A DNA stretch of 64,000 nucleotides, from the NCBI RefSeq assembly GCF_013466425.1, contig NZ_CP059165.1, positions 62,001 through 126,000 on the forward strand, given 5' to 3'. The position numbers and the translations under genes are program-made. Below the pieces are notes generated by a model. That model made no database searches, was not told where the DNA came from, and saw only the letters and a list, made by a program, of their open reading frames with translations. Every line of letters starts with the position of its first letter. Position 1 is the first letter of the stretch. Shown here piece after piece: positions 16,112 to 24,870 of this stretch. Source of the stretch: Mycobacterium vicinigordonae (GTDB lineage Bacteria > Actinomycetota > Actinomycetes > Mycobacteriales > Mycobacteriaceae).

Positions 16112-17703
16112 GCAGATACTCCGTTTCGGTGTTCGTTTTTGCGTGCCGGTGGGCACGGCGTGCGAAGGCCAGCCGGCGGCGGGGGCAGCGTGGCGGTGAG
16201 ATCGGCTGCGGCGTAGATGAATCCGTCGGGGCGGATGACGACGGCTGCGGCCTTCTTTGAGCGCAGCCAGCTGCTCAGCGTGCCGGTGTGGTCGGCGATG
16301 TCGCTGCCGATCCGCAAGATGGGTACACCCAAATCGGCCCAGGCTCGGCGGCCCGCGGGCGCGGTGCTCAGGTGGAGCAGCGCCCACTGACCGCCCAGGA
16401 CGTCATCGAGGCGCGCGACGGCGCCGGTGGCGTCGGTGACCCAGGGCTGCGGGATCTGCCAGCCGACGGCCTGGCTTTTGCCGCGGCCGGGCAGGGTGCG
16501 GGCGCCGGCGGCGAAAAACCCTGCGGCGTAAAAGGCGTCGGGGATCCAGAACAGTCTCTGCGAACCGGAGATCACGCCGGGCACTTTGGTGATGGTGCGG
16601 ATCAGCAGGTTGCGTGCGCCGGCGAGCAGTTTGTTGCGTTCGGTGATGATGCGGCCGACCCTCACCGCGCGGCAGGTGACCTCGGTGACGTGTGGTTTGC
16701 GTTCGGCCTCATAGGAATCCAGAATTTCCTGCGGGGCCTGCCCAGCCAGCACAGCGGCCAGTTTCCAGCACAGGTTGGCCGCGTCGCGCACGCCGGCCGA
16801 CATGCCTTGCCCGATCCAGGGTGGCATCGCGTGGGCGGCATCGCCGGCCAGAAAGACCCGGCCAACTCGCCAGCGGTCGGCGACGCGGACGTGGTGGCTG
16901 TAGATGACCGCGCGCAGAATCTTGACGTGCTCTTCGGTGATGCCCTGGTCGTGCAGCACTTGCCAGACGGCGGCGTCGCTGGTCAAGATGGCGTCGTCTT
17001 CGTCGGCGCGGGCGGGAAATTCCCAGCGGTGATGGCCCAGCGGGGTGGGGCAGTCGACGGTGGGCCGGTCGGGATTGCAGTGAAACCTCAACCGGTCGTG
17101 GGCATCCCACTCTTTGAGGACCTTGGTGTCGATGACCACCCACCGCTCACTGTAGGTGCGTCCGCTGTAGCCTATGCCTAGCAGGCCACGCGTCGGTGAG
17201 GAGCCGCCGTCGGCGGCGATCACATAAGAGGCCCGCACCGTGCGCAGGGTCTCGGTGCGCGCATCGAGCACCAGGAGTTCGGCGTGGTCGGCGTGGTTGC
17301 GGGTGCGCAGCACTTCGTGCTCAAGCAGCACCTCGACGTTGAGGAACCGGGCCACGCCCTCGCGCAGGACCGCGTCGACGGCGGGTTGGTAGAGGAACTG
17401 CTGGGGCGGGTGCCCGCTGCCGCGGGCGGCGATGGTCGATTCGATGAACGGAACACCGTCGGCATCGACAAAGGCGGTGGGCCGGTCGGGCAGCATGTCG
17501 CGCTGCAGCCGTTCGGCCAGCCCGACCGACTGCCAGATCCGCATCACCTCTTCATCGGTCGAGATCGCACGTGCCCGGCTGTACACATCGGAGTCGCGTT
17601 CGATGACCACGACGTTCAATCCGGCCTGGCCCAAAATGTTGGCGGCGGTGGCCCCGGTGGGTCCGTAGCCGATGATCGCCACGTCGTAGGTCGTCTCGCT
17701 CAC
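16108..17703 (-). CDS. FAD-dependent aromatic hydroxylase, MhpA-like class A monooxygenase
   Basis: A 531-residue flavoprotein. The N-terminal Rossmann motif is VAIIGYGPTGATAANILG with acidic end IERD. A mid-protein GGSSPTRGLLGI and the second FAD motif VFLAGDAAHAMPPWIGQGMS (GD near the ribityl chain) place it with phenol-hydroxylase and 3-(3-hydroxyphenyl)propionate hydroxylases. A C-terminal thioredoxin-like region (AVVIRPDGFIYAA) is typical of MhpA. The GTG start (VSETTYDV) is chosen because the further upstream ATG lies inside the operator palindrome. It is first in the minus-strand operon and divergent from the hydratase gene, with a TetR-type operator between them. It probably makes a catechol for meta-cleavage. 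Confidence 0.87.
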   Translation of the reverse strand: MSETTYDVAIIGYGPTGATAANILGQAGLNVVVIERDSDVYSRARAISTDEEVMRIWQSVGLAERLQRDMLPDRPTAFVDADGVPFIESTIAARGSGHPPQQFLYQPAVDAVLREGVARFLNVEVLLEHEVLRTRNHADHAELLVLDARTETLRTVRASYVIAADGGSSPTRGLLGIGYSGRTYSERWVVIDTKVLKEWDAHDRLRFHCNPDRPTVDCPTPLGHHRWEFPARADEDDAILTSDAAVWQVLHDQGITEEHVKILRAVIYSHHVRVADRWRVGRVFLAGDAAHAMPPWIGQGMSAGVRDAANLCWKLAAVLAGQAPQEILDSYEAERKPHVTEVTCRAVRVGRIITERNKLLAGARNLLIRTITKVPGVISGSQRLFWIPDAFYAAGFFAAGARTLPGRGKSQAVGWQIPQPWVTDATGAVARLDDVLGGQWALLHLSTAPAGRRAWADLGVPILRIGSDIADHTGTLSSWLRSKKAAAVVIRPDGFIYAAADLTATLPPPPAGLRTPCPPARKNEHRNGVSA

Positions 17704-17748
17704 TGGTGGTGTCCGTTCGTTCGGCGCCGCTGCCGGCCGCACTTGTCC

Positions 17749-17784
17749 TGTAGTGATCACTACGCTAATGTGGCGAGTGCTACA
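17749..17784. promoter_or_regulatory. TetR-type operator between hydroxylase and hydratase genes
   Basis: TGTAGTGATCACTACG (17749-17764) contains a perfect 14-bp palindrome. A degenerate second copy, TGTGGCGAGTGCTACA, starts 20 bp later at 17769. It lies in the divergent gap, about 46 bp from one start and 50 bp from the other. It shares its sequence with sites at 19305, 20322 and 27769, the last beside the TetR gene. Confidence 0.8.
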
Positions 17785-17813
17785 GAGTCAAGATGTGGAA
17801 GGTGAATACGGTG

Positions 17814-18665
17814 ATGACCAGCAACGACCAGTCCTCCACCGCCCTAGAGGATGGCGCCCGGAGTCCCCGAGAGGCCCGCGCGACCGTGTCCCAGGAGGCT
17901 ATTGCCCAGGCCGCCGCCGATCTGTGGGCCGCCCGCCGTGAGTGCTCCCCGATCCCGCCACTGACCCAGAGTTTCCCCGGCCTGGACGTCGCCGGGGCCT
18001 ACGCGGTGCAGGAAGTGAACATGCGCCGCCGGCTGGCCGCCGGCGCGACGTTGGTGGGCCGCAAGATCGGTTTGACTTCGGCGCCGATGCAGCAACTGCT
18101 GGGTGTCGACGAACCCGACTATGGCTTCATCGTCGACGACATGGTCATCACCGGCGAGGCCGTGGCTGCAGAACGGTTCTGCGCACCCCGGATCGAACCT
18201 GAGGTCGCCTTCTTGTTGGGCAGTACCCTGCGCGGACCCGGTGTCACCGTGGCCGAGGTGCGGGCCGCGACCACGGCGGTGGCGGTCGCGCTGGAAATCG
18301 TCGACAGCCGCATCGCGGACTGGAAGCTGACGCTGCCCGACACCGTGGCCGACAACGCCTGCTCCGCGGCGGTCGTGCTCGGCGACTGGATCCCGTTCAC
18401 CGGCGACATCGACCTGCCCCGCTGCGAGGCCACCTTGCACCTCAACGGTGCCCACATCGACTCGGGGACCGGGGATGCGGTGATGGGCGACCCGGCTGCC
18501 GCAGTCGCCTGGCTGGCCAACGCGCTGGCCGAGTACGACGTGGAACTGCCCGCGGGGCAGTTCGTCATATCCGGTTCGTTCACCTCGGCTGCGTTCGTGC
18601 ACCCCGGTGACACGGCCGCTGCCACGATCAGCGGCCTGGGCTCGGTGTCGCTGAGCTTCAGCTAG
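17814..18665 (+). CDS. 2-hydroxypenta-2,4-dienoate hydratase (MhpD/HsaE-like)
   Basis: A 283-residue member of the MhpD/fumarylacetoacetate hydrolase-like hydratases, which add water to 2-hydroxypenta-2,4-dienoates made by meta-cleavage hydrolases. Conserved parts include VGRKIGLTS near residue 83, PRIEPEVAFLLG with metal-binding acids, ALEIVDSRI and ISGSFTSAAFVHPGD near the end. The ATG after GGAAGGTG is favoured; another start lies seven codons earlier. The first 35 residues are extra relative to the 260-residue family. No aldolase or acylating dehydrogenase (MhpE/F) follows, so those steps must be encoded elsewhere. Confidence 0.88.
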   Translation: MTSNDQSSTALEDGARSPREARATVSQEAIAQAAADLWAARRECSPIPPLTQSFPGLDVAGAYAVQEVNMRRRLAAGATLVGRKIGLTSAPMQQLLGVDEPDYGFIVDDMVITGEAVAAERFCAPRIEPEVAFLLGSTLRGPGVTVAEVRAATTAVAVALEIVDSRIADWKLTLPDTVADNACSAAVVLGDWIPFTGDIDLPRCEATLHLNGAHIDSGTGDAVMGDPAAAVAWLANALAEYDVELPAGQFVISGSFTSAAFVHPGDTAAATISGLGSVSLSFS

Positions 18666-19047
18666 AAGTAAAACCATGACTGCACAACATGATTGCCCGA
18701 CTGTCAGCTGCTTCTCGGGGACGGAGACACCCGAAAGCGGGAGAGTCACGTACGCATAGTGCAGTTCCTTTAGCGCAAGCTCGACGAGACCCGCCCGTTC
18801 GAAGTAAAGCGCTTGGCAGGCGACAATGAGCCCCTTGTCCAATGCCCGCTCGGATTCCTCAAGCCGTGTATCGCTGCGGACGAAATATCTTATGGGCTAA
18901 GGAATTGACGTGGCTATAGGTCATTCGCTGCCACTGCTGGCCGCCTGATTTTGAACTACCGCCGCACCGAAGCTCTCGTCATCCACGTCTATGAGTAGAG
19001 GCGGGTGCGGCGAAGGCGGCTGCGCTTGCAGCAACGCCTGGGTGGTC

Positions 19048-19287
19048 TCAGCGCGGATCCTTCGTCGTGACTCTTGAGAATGTCGTGCCAATGCGCATAC
19101 CCCAGCGGCCGGTCGCGACTCCCTCTCGAACGAGAACGTCGCCTTCACGGAAAGCAATCTTGTCTTTCCCGTTGTCGTCGACGTAATGCCCGGTCGCGGT
19201 CTTTCGTCTTGGATAAGTCGACCGAGGATCTGAACTCGGGGTGGGTGCGCGGAGTGACTCACCTATCAGTACGAATGCTTGTCCCAT
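19048..19287 (-). CDS. possible small hypothetical protein
   Basis: A 79-residue frame (MGQAFVLIGESLRAPTPSSD...) containing GHYVDDNGKDKIAFREGDVL, which reads like real protein sequence. I do not recognise the family. Its ATG is the first codon inside the 32-bp operator palindrome, so any transcript would be nearly leaderless and directly blocked by a bound repressor. This position is odd and lowers confidence. It is divergent from the acyltransferase gene. Confidence 0.3.
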   Translation of the reverse strand: MGQAFVLIGESLRAPTPSSDPRSTYPRRKTATGHYVDDNGKDKIAFREGDVLVREGVATGRWGMRIGTTFSRVTTKDPR

Positions 19288-19320
19288 AACGATCACTACA
19301 CTAGTGTAGTGATCGTTACA
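19287..19320. promoter_or_regulatory. 32-bp perfect palindrome: double TetR-type operator
   Basis: Bases 19287-19318 form a perfect inverted repeat with half TAACGATCACTACACT. It contains the 16-mer TGTAGTGATCGTTACA (19305-19320) and its near-complete mirror image, so two overlapping copies of the cluster operator are placed back to back. It lies 94 bp upstream of the acyltransferase start. Confidence 0.8.
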
Positions 19321-19413
19321 TTAAATGGGTCGACGTACGGAATGTCTCATGACCCTACCTGCGGTGTCGCCGCCTCACCGGCATCGCTCTGACTCCGACG
19401 GGAACACACCACC

Positions 19414-20289
19414 ATGTCTAAACTCCTGCTAGACCGCCCCGACACCGAACTCCTCGACGCCGCGCTGCTCGAGGCTCTTGACGAGGACCTGCGTCTGCCC
19501 GATGGCGAGCCGCCCGCGGAGCCCGAGGCGGCGAACGCGGCTGGGATGGTGCTGCGCCGCGTGTGTATCGAGTTCGTCCGCCGCTACCACCGGCTCGAGG
19601 TGCAGGTTGAGCCCGGTGTGCTGGATCGTCCGGTGCTGTTTGTGGCCAACCACGGATTCGGGGGCCTGTTTGATCTCAACGTGTTCGCCGTCGGCGCGGC
19701 CATCGAGCAGATGGGTGTCACACGGCCGGTGACCGCACTGGCCCACCAGTTCTCCTGGACGGTGGGGCTGGGCGCGCTGGCCGAAGGGCTGGGTTGTCGA
19801 CCGGCGAGCCGCGACAGTGCCCGTGAGGCGTTCGCCGCGGGTCACCACTTGCTGGTGCTGCCCGGCGGCGATCTGGACGCCTTCAAGTCGTACAAGGACC
19901 GCAACCGCATCGTGTTCGGCGGGCGCAGCGGCTTCGCGAGGCTGGCCATGGAGCACGACTTACAGATCGTGCCGATCGTCACCGCCGGAGCCGGCGAATC
20001 GCTGCTGGCCCTGTCCAGCGGCCAGCGCCTGGCGCGGGCCTTGAAGCTGGATAAGACGCTGCGCCTCAAGGCGTTACCGATCAGCGTCTCGGTGCCGTGG
20101 GGTTTGAACATCGGTGCGGTCGGACTGCTGCCCTACGTGCCGCTGCCGACCAAACTGAGCACCCGCGTGCTGGCGCCGATGGTGCCCGCCGAGGGCGAAA
20201 CCTCCGATGCGTTCGCCGAGCGGGTCCAGTCGGCGATGCAGAAGTCGCTGACCGACATGACCAAAAACCGGCGCCCCTTCCTGGGGTGA
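19414..20289 (+). CDS. MGAT/PlsC-like acyltransferase (copy 1)
   Basis: A 291-residue LPLAT-superfamily protein. The acceptor motif is NHGFGGLFD (residues 79-87) and the second block is LPGGDLDAFKSYKDRNRIVF, the PGG pattern of monoacylglycerol/diacylglycerol acyltransferase-like members rather than the HX4D PlsC motif. No clear transmembrane helix is visible. It would acylate a lipid or alcohol acceptor from acyl-CoA. It is a distant paralogue of the acyltransferase in the second gene set (31842). It stands alone between two operator copies inside the aromatic cluster, which is unusual; a role in storing or masking a hydrophobic substrate is possible but unproven. Confidence 0.78.
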   Translation: MSKLLLDRPDTELLDAALLEALDEDLRLPDGEPPAEPEAANAAGMVLRRVCIEFVRRYHRLEVQVEPGVLDRPVLFVANHGFGGLFDLNVFAVGAAIEQMGVTRPVTALAHQFSWTVGLGALAEGLGCRPASRDSAREAFAAGHHLLVLPGGDLDAFKSYKDRNRIVFGGRSGFARLAMEHDLQIVPIVTAGAGESLLALSSGQRLARALKLDKTLRLKALPISVSVPWGLNIGAVGLLPYVPLPTKLSTRVLAPMVPAEGETSDAFAERVQSAMQKSLTDMTKNRRPFLG

Positions 20290-20321
20290 GCCCCATTGAC
20301 CGGACCAAACCCTTCAGTTAG

Positions 20322-20337
20322 TGTAATGATCACTACA
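20322..20337. promoter_or_regulatory. TetR-type operator upstream of the MMPL gene
   Basis: TGTAATGATCACTACA is palindromic except for one base pair and matches the cluster operator. It lies just after the acyltransferase gene and 130 bp upstream of the MMPL transporter start. Confidence 0.78.
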
Positions 20338-20467
20338 GGCATCCTAGGTCGGGTTGCGGCCTTGTCACTCTGCGTACCCGTGGACCGGCTCGCCGCGCGC
20401 GCAGCCCGTGCCCAGGGCTGAGGTGCCGGCGTCCGCGACGCGCGCTCGATAAGTGAGGCGAAACCGT

Positions 20468-23209
20468 ATGTCTTCCTTCCTGTATTGGCTCGGTAGTCTG
20501 TTGACCCGACGCCGGGGCTGGGTGTTGGCGGCGTGGCTGTTGGTGCTGGCGGTGGCCGGCGGCGGCGCGGCGTTCAACACCGGGACCAACGACACCTTCG
20601 CCGTGCCGGGCACCCAGTCCCAAGACACCCTGGACTACCTGGGCCGGGTGTTCCCGCAGGTGTCGGGCAGCTCAGCGCAACTGGTGATCGTCGTCCCGCC
20701 CGGCAGTAACGTCACTGCACTGGCCGCACCGGCGACCGCCGTGGCGGTCACCCGACTCGCTGCCCTTGATCAGGTCGCTGCGGTGATCAACCCCTTCGAC
20801 CCCGCGGCGGGGACCCATACACCCGCTGGAAGTCCCACACCGCGGATCCAGGCCCCGATCTCCACCGATCACCGGGCCGCTATCATCACCGCCCAGCTGC
20901 GTGTCGCGCTGACCGACGTGCACCCTGCCACCCGTACCCAGCTCACCACGATCGGCCATGACCTGGCCGCCGCGATCGGTCACGGCGCCACCGTCCACGT
21001 CGGCGGGCCAGCGTTTTCCAACCCGGTACCTAAGCTGAGCCCCACCGAAGGCATTGGCCTGCTGATCGCATTCGGGGTACTGCTGGCCGTGTTTGGATCG
21101 CTGATCGCAGCCGGGATGCCGCTGATGACCGCGATCCTGGGAGTGGCGATCTCGGTGGCGCTGATCTACACCGCCACCGTGGTGACCCCGGTGTCGTCGA
21201 CCGCGCCGATGCTCGCGGTGATGCTGGGACTCGCGGTCGGGATCGACTACGCCCTATTTCTGCTGTCACGGCACCGCGACCAACTCGCCGAAGGCCTCGA
21301 GGTCGACGAGTCCATCGCCCGAGCCACCGCCACCGCCGGCTCGGCGGTGGTCTTCGCAGGTCTGACCGTCATCATCGCCCTGGTCGGTCTGGTCGTCGGA
21401 CGCATCCCGTTTTTGACCACCATGGGCCTGTCCGCGGCTACCGCGGTGGCGATCGCGGTCGCGGTCGCGGTGACCTTGATCCCGGCCCTGATGAGCTTCG
21501 CCGGCGAACGCCTGCGCCCGGCGCCGCGGCGCACCACGTCTGGCGGCGGCGGGTGGGCGCGACGCTGGGTGCGCGCCGTCACCAAAATTCCCGCGCTCAC
21601 CGTGGCGATCGTGATCGCCGCACTCACGGTGTGCACACTACCGACGACCCAGCTGCGTCTTGCGTTGCCCGACAACGGATCCGAAGAAGCCGGGAGTGCC
21701 GCACGCGACACATACGACACCGTCAGCCAGTTTTTCGGCCCCGGCTACAACGGCCCGCTCGTGGTGACCGCCGACATCATCGCCAGCACCGACCCGATCG
21801 GGGTGGTCAACACGATCGCCGAGCAGATCGCCCGGATGCCCGGGGTGGCGGCCGTCCCGCTGGCCAGCCCGGACCCCAAGGCCGACACCGGCGTCATCCA
21901 GGTCGTGCCCGCCGCCGCCCCGGACTCTGCGGCCACCGAGGATCTGGTCAACTCGTTGCGCGCCCAGCGCATCCACTTCCGGCAGGCCTACGGCATCGAC
22001 ACCGCTGTCACCGGGATCACCGCGGTCGGCGTCGATGTGTCCGCGCGCCTGGGCGCGGCCCTGCTGCCCTTCGGTGTGCTGGTCGTCGGGCTCTCACTGG
22101 TGTTGCTGGCCATGGTGTTCCGATCGATTTGGGTGCCCGTCAAAGCCGCCGCCGGCTACCTGCTGTCGGTCGGGGCGGCGTTCGGGGCCACCTCGTTCGT
22201 GTTCGGCCAAGGCCACCTGGCGGCGGCGCTGGGTGTTGAGCACACCGGTGCGGTGGTCAGCTTCTTACCGATCATCTTGATGGGTGTGCTGTTCGGGCTG
22301 GCCATGGACTACGAAGTGTTCCTAGTCTCCCGGATCCGGGAAAGCTATGTCCGGCACGGTGATCCGGGACAGGCCATCCAGGACGGATTCATCTCGGCCT
22401 CCCGCGTCGTGGTGGCGGCCGCGGTGATCATGTTCGCGGTGTTCGCCGCATTCGTGCCCGAAGGCAGCGCGATCATCAAACCGATCGCGTTCAGCTTGGC
22501 CGTCGGAGTGTTCATCGACGCGTTCGTGGTCCGCATGACCCTGGTTCCGGCGGTACTGGCGCTGCTGGGCCGCCACGCCTGGTGGCTACCGGGGGCCATC
22601 GACCGCCGGCTGCCGATCTTCGACGCCGAAGGCGATGGACTGATGCACGAACTGCGCCTGGCCGACTGGCCGACCCCCGACAGCGACGACGCGATCAACG
22701 CTGCCGGCCTGACCCGCACCGACGACCGCGGCCACGACGTCTACCGCGACATCAACCTCACCCTGGCCCGCGGGCACATCCTGGTCATTACCGGCGCCGG
22801 CCCGGCCGGCAAAACGGCGTTGCTCTATACCCTGGCCGCCCGCGTCGGACGCATCGACGGCGACCTCAAAGTTTTGGGATATGTTGTGCCCCAACACCTG
22901 CGCACCGTGCGCCGCCACGTCGCAGTGATTGACTGCCGCACCACCACCGACCCCGACACCGACGTCAACGCCGCACTGGGCGCCGACATCGCGCTGATCC
23001 TGCTCGACGACGTCGACCTGATCCTGCGCCCAGCCACCCGCGAGCACCTGCGCGCCGCACTGGCCGCGCGCACCACCGCCTCAGGACAGCCCGCCACATT
23101 CGTGCTGACCTGTCAGGACCCCGCCCGCATCGCCGACCTGCTGCCGGCCGACACCGGCGTCACCGACACCCTCGACCTGACCCTCGCCACGGTGGGAGCG
23201 CCGTCATGA
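20468..23209 (+). CDS. MMPL-family transporter fused to a degenerate ABC-type ATPase domain
   Basis: 913 residues. The first ~720 are a full MMPL/RND transporter: TM1 (GWVLAAWLLVLAVAGG), a periplasmic loop, TM2-6 with the proton-relay type segment GLAVGIDYALFLLSRHRD, a second loop and TM7-12 with FGLAMDYEVFLVSRIRE. After the last helix a soluble domain follows. In it DINLTLARGHILVITGAGPA leads into Walker A (GAGPAGKT near 775-782), and ALILLDDVDLI is Walker B near 842-851. No LSGGQ signature is visible, so ATPase activity is uncertain. The next gene overlaps by ATGA and encodes a YhgE-type protein. Such an RND-plus-nucleotide-binding fusion is unusual for MmpL proteins. It is probably a lipid or hydrophobic compound exporter. 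Confidence 0.85.
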   Translation: MSSFLYWLGSLLTRRRGWVLAAWLLVLAVAGGGAAFNTGTNDTFAVPGTQSQDTLDYLGRVFPQVSGSSAQLVIVVPPGSNVTALAAPATAVAVTRLAALDQVAAVINPFDPAAGTHTPAGSPTPRIQAPISTDHRAAIITAQLRVALTDVHPATRTQLTTIGHDLAAAIGHGATVHVGGPAFSNPVPKLSPTEGIGLLIAFGVLLAVFGSLIAAGMPLMTAILGVAISVALIYTATVVTPVSSTAPMLAVMLGLAVGIDYALFLLSRHRDQLAEGLEVDESIARATATAGSAVVFAGLTVIIALVGLVVGRIPFLTTMGLSAATAVAIAVAVAVTLIPALMSFAGERLRPAPRRTTSGGGGWARRWVRAVTKIPALTVAIVIAALTVCTLPTTQLRLALPDNGSEEAGSAARDTYDTVSQFFGPGYNGPLVVTADIIASTDPIGVVNTIAEQIARMPGVAAVPLASPDPKADTGVIQVVPAAAPDSAATEDLVNSLRAQRIHFRQAYGIDTAVTGITAVGVDVSARLGAALLPFGVLVVGLSLVLLAMVFRSIWVPVKAAAGYLLSVGAAFGATSFVFGQGHLAAALGVEHTGAVVSFLPIILMGVLFGLAMDYEVFLVSRIRESYVRHGDPGQAIQDGFISASRVVVAAAVIMFAVFAAFVPEGSAIIKPIAFSLAVGVFIDAFVVRMTLVPAVLALLGRHAWWLPGAIDRRLPIFDAEGDGLMHELRLADWPTPDSDDAINAAGLTRTDDRGHDVYRDINLTLARGHILVITGAGPAGKTALLYTLAARVGRIDGDLKVLGYVVPQHLRTVRRHVAVIDCRTTTDPDTDVNAALGADIALILLDDVDLILRPATREHLRAALAARTTASGQPATFVLTCQDPARIADLLPADTGVTDTLDLTLATVGAPS

Positions 23210-24789
23210 ACAGCACCGACCTTCGCGTGCGGCCCACCCCGCCCGACGCGGCGACCTGGCGAACCTGGGCGAGTCTGATCGTGCTGCCCGTGCTGGTGCT
23301 CACGCTGTTCTTGTGGGCCTTCTGGTCACCGCAGACCAACCACGGCGCCGCCACCGCGGCCGTGGTCAACGACGATCACCCGGTCACCATCGACGGCCAA
23401 ACCCTGCCGCTGGGCCGCCAACTTGCCGCCAACCTCATCACCGCCCACGCCGCCTACAGCTGGGTCCTCACCGACGCCGCCGACGCCCGCAACGGGCTGG
23501 CCCGCGGCCGCTACGGCGCGGTGGTGTACATCCCATCAGACTTCTCGGCCAAGGCGACGTCCTCGGCCAGCCCGAACCCGCTAGCTGCCGGTCAGGCCCA
23601 GATACGAGTGCAGACCTCCAACGCCACCGGTGTGGCCGACCCCCTGGTCAGCACCCAGATCGCCGAAGTCATCCTGCACACCCTCAACCAGCAGATCGTC
23701 AAGACTTACCTCGACAAGGTCTACCTGTCGTTCTCGACCATTCACGACCAGCTCGACCACGCCGCCAGCGGCGCAACACAATTGGCCGACGGCGCCGACC
23801 AACTCAGCACCGGAGCCACTCAGCTGTCGACGGGAACCGCGCAACTGGCCGGCGGACTCAACGACGCCGAGGCCAAGCTCAACGATGCCCGCGCCGCGGT
23901 CAACGGCCTGCAACACCAGCTGCAAGTCCCGCCGCCACCATCGGGCGGGCCCCTGTCCCAAATCGAGCGCCTCGCCGCCGGCCTGGACAGTGCCGCCGTC
24001 GGCGCCACCAAGGTCAACGACGGCGCACACCAACTCGACAGCGGACTGCGCCAGTTATCCAGCGGCGCGCACCAATTGGCCGAGCAACTCGCCCGCGGCC
24101 GCGACCAGGTGCCCTCCTACGATCAAGCCCAACGCGAGCGCCTCACCAACGTCGCCGCCACCCCGGCCGTCGCGCTCACCGACACCACCGATCTAGGCGC
24201 CGCCGTGGCCGCCGTCGGCGTCACGCTGGCGTTGTGGAGCGCCGCGCTGGCCACCTACATCATCACCCGCGCCCTGCCCGCCGCCGTGCTGACCTCAAGA
24301 GAATCCACCCGCGCCATCGTGGCCCGCGCTGCCGCCCCGGGGGTCGCGGTCGCGCTGACCGCCGCCGCCGTCGTCACCGCAATCCTGCTGTCGGTCCTGC
24401 ACCTCAGCCCCACCCGCTGGTGTGCCCTGCTGGGAGTGACCGCCTTGGCCGCGCTCACCTTCACCGCCCTCAACCAAGCCGCCACTGCGATACTGCGACG
24501 CCCCGGCCGCTTCCTTTGCATCACCGTGCTGGTGCTGGCCATCGTCACCAATCTGACCTCCACGATCCCGGCCACCCTGCACACCCTCGGCAGCTACCTG
24601 CCCACCCACGCCGCCGTGCTGGCGTTGCGCGGCGTCATCACCGGCTCCGACAGCGTCGGCGGCGGTATCGGGCAACTGATGGCCTGGCTGATCGGCGCCG
24701 CCGCCGCGACACTGCTGATCACCGAACACCGCCGTGCCCTGAGTAGCGCACAACTCCAGCTCGGACGGAACACGCCGCCGCTCGCTTGA
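23206..24789 (+). CDS. YhgE/Pip-type ABC-2-like membrane protein
   Basis: A 527-residue membrane protein. One N-terminal helix (LIVLPVLVLTLFLWAFW) is followed by an extracytoplasmic region. Two blocks of the X-Leu-x2-Gly repeat typical of YhgE/Pip proteins (QLADGADQLSTGATQLSTG; DGAHQLDSGLRQLSSGAHQL) occupy about residues 185-295. Five or so C-terminal helices of ABC-2 permease type end the protein. It starts inside the stop of the MMPL gene, so the two are made together. The likely reading is one complex: MMPL channel, fused nucleotide-binding domain and this permease-like partner. Confidence 0.83.
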   Translation: MNSTDLRVRPTPPDAATWRTWASLIVLPVLVLTLFLWAFWSPQTNHGAATAAVVNDDHPVTIDGQTLPLGRQLAANLITAHAAYSWVLTDAADARNGLARGRYGAVVYIPSDFSAKATSSASPNPLAAGQAQIRVQTSNATGVADPLVSTQIAEVILHTLNQQIVKTYLDKVYLSFSTIHDQLDHAASGATQLADGADQLSTGATQLSTGTAQLAGGLNDAEAKLNDARAAVNGLQHQLQVPPPPSGGPLSQIERLAAGLDSAAVGATKVNDGAHQLDSGLRQLSSGAHQLAEQLARGRDQVPSYDQAQRERLTNVAATPAVALTDTTDLGAAVAAVGVTLALWSAALATYIITRALPAAVLTSRESTRAIVARAAAPGVAVALTAAAVVTAILLSVLHLSPTRWCALLGVTALAALTFTALNQAATAILRRPGRFLCITVLVLAIVTNLTSTIPATLHTLGSYLPTHAAVLALRGVITGSDSVGGGIGQLMAWLIGAAAATLLITEHRRALSSAQLQLGRNTPPLA

Positions 24790-24870
24790 CCCCCGGCAGC
24801 CAGCTGGTGGCGTACTGCAGGCCGATCCCGTCGATGGCGCCGTTGATCGCGATCGTCGACACCGGTTGTG

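Larger units (their letters stand above)
18666..19413. other. gap with fragment-like sequence and the operator palindrome
   Basis: No secure gene. On the minus strand, from about 18896, an open stretch reads SDTRLEESERALDKGL and then IVACQALYFERAGLVELALK. It runs into the antisense of the hydratase gene; it looks protein-like but has no clear start or end and may be a remnant. A short minus-strand frame (19048-19287) is listed separately. The right side holds the 32-bp operator palindrome and the leader of the acyltransferase gene. Confidence 0.4.

Noticed and set aside
23313..24746. 477-codon frame inside the YhgE gene
   Set aside because: Extremely Arg/His/Pro-rich with no motif; shadow of the real frame.
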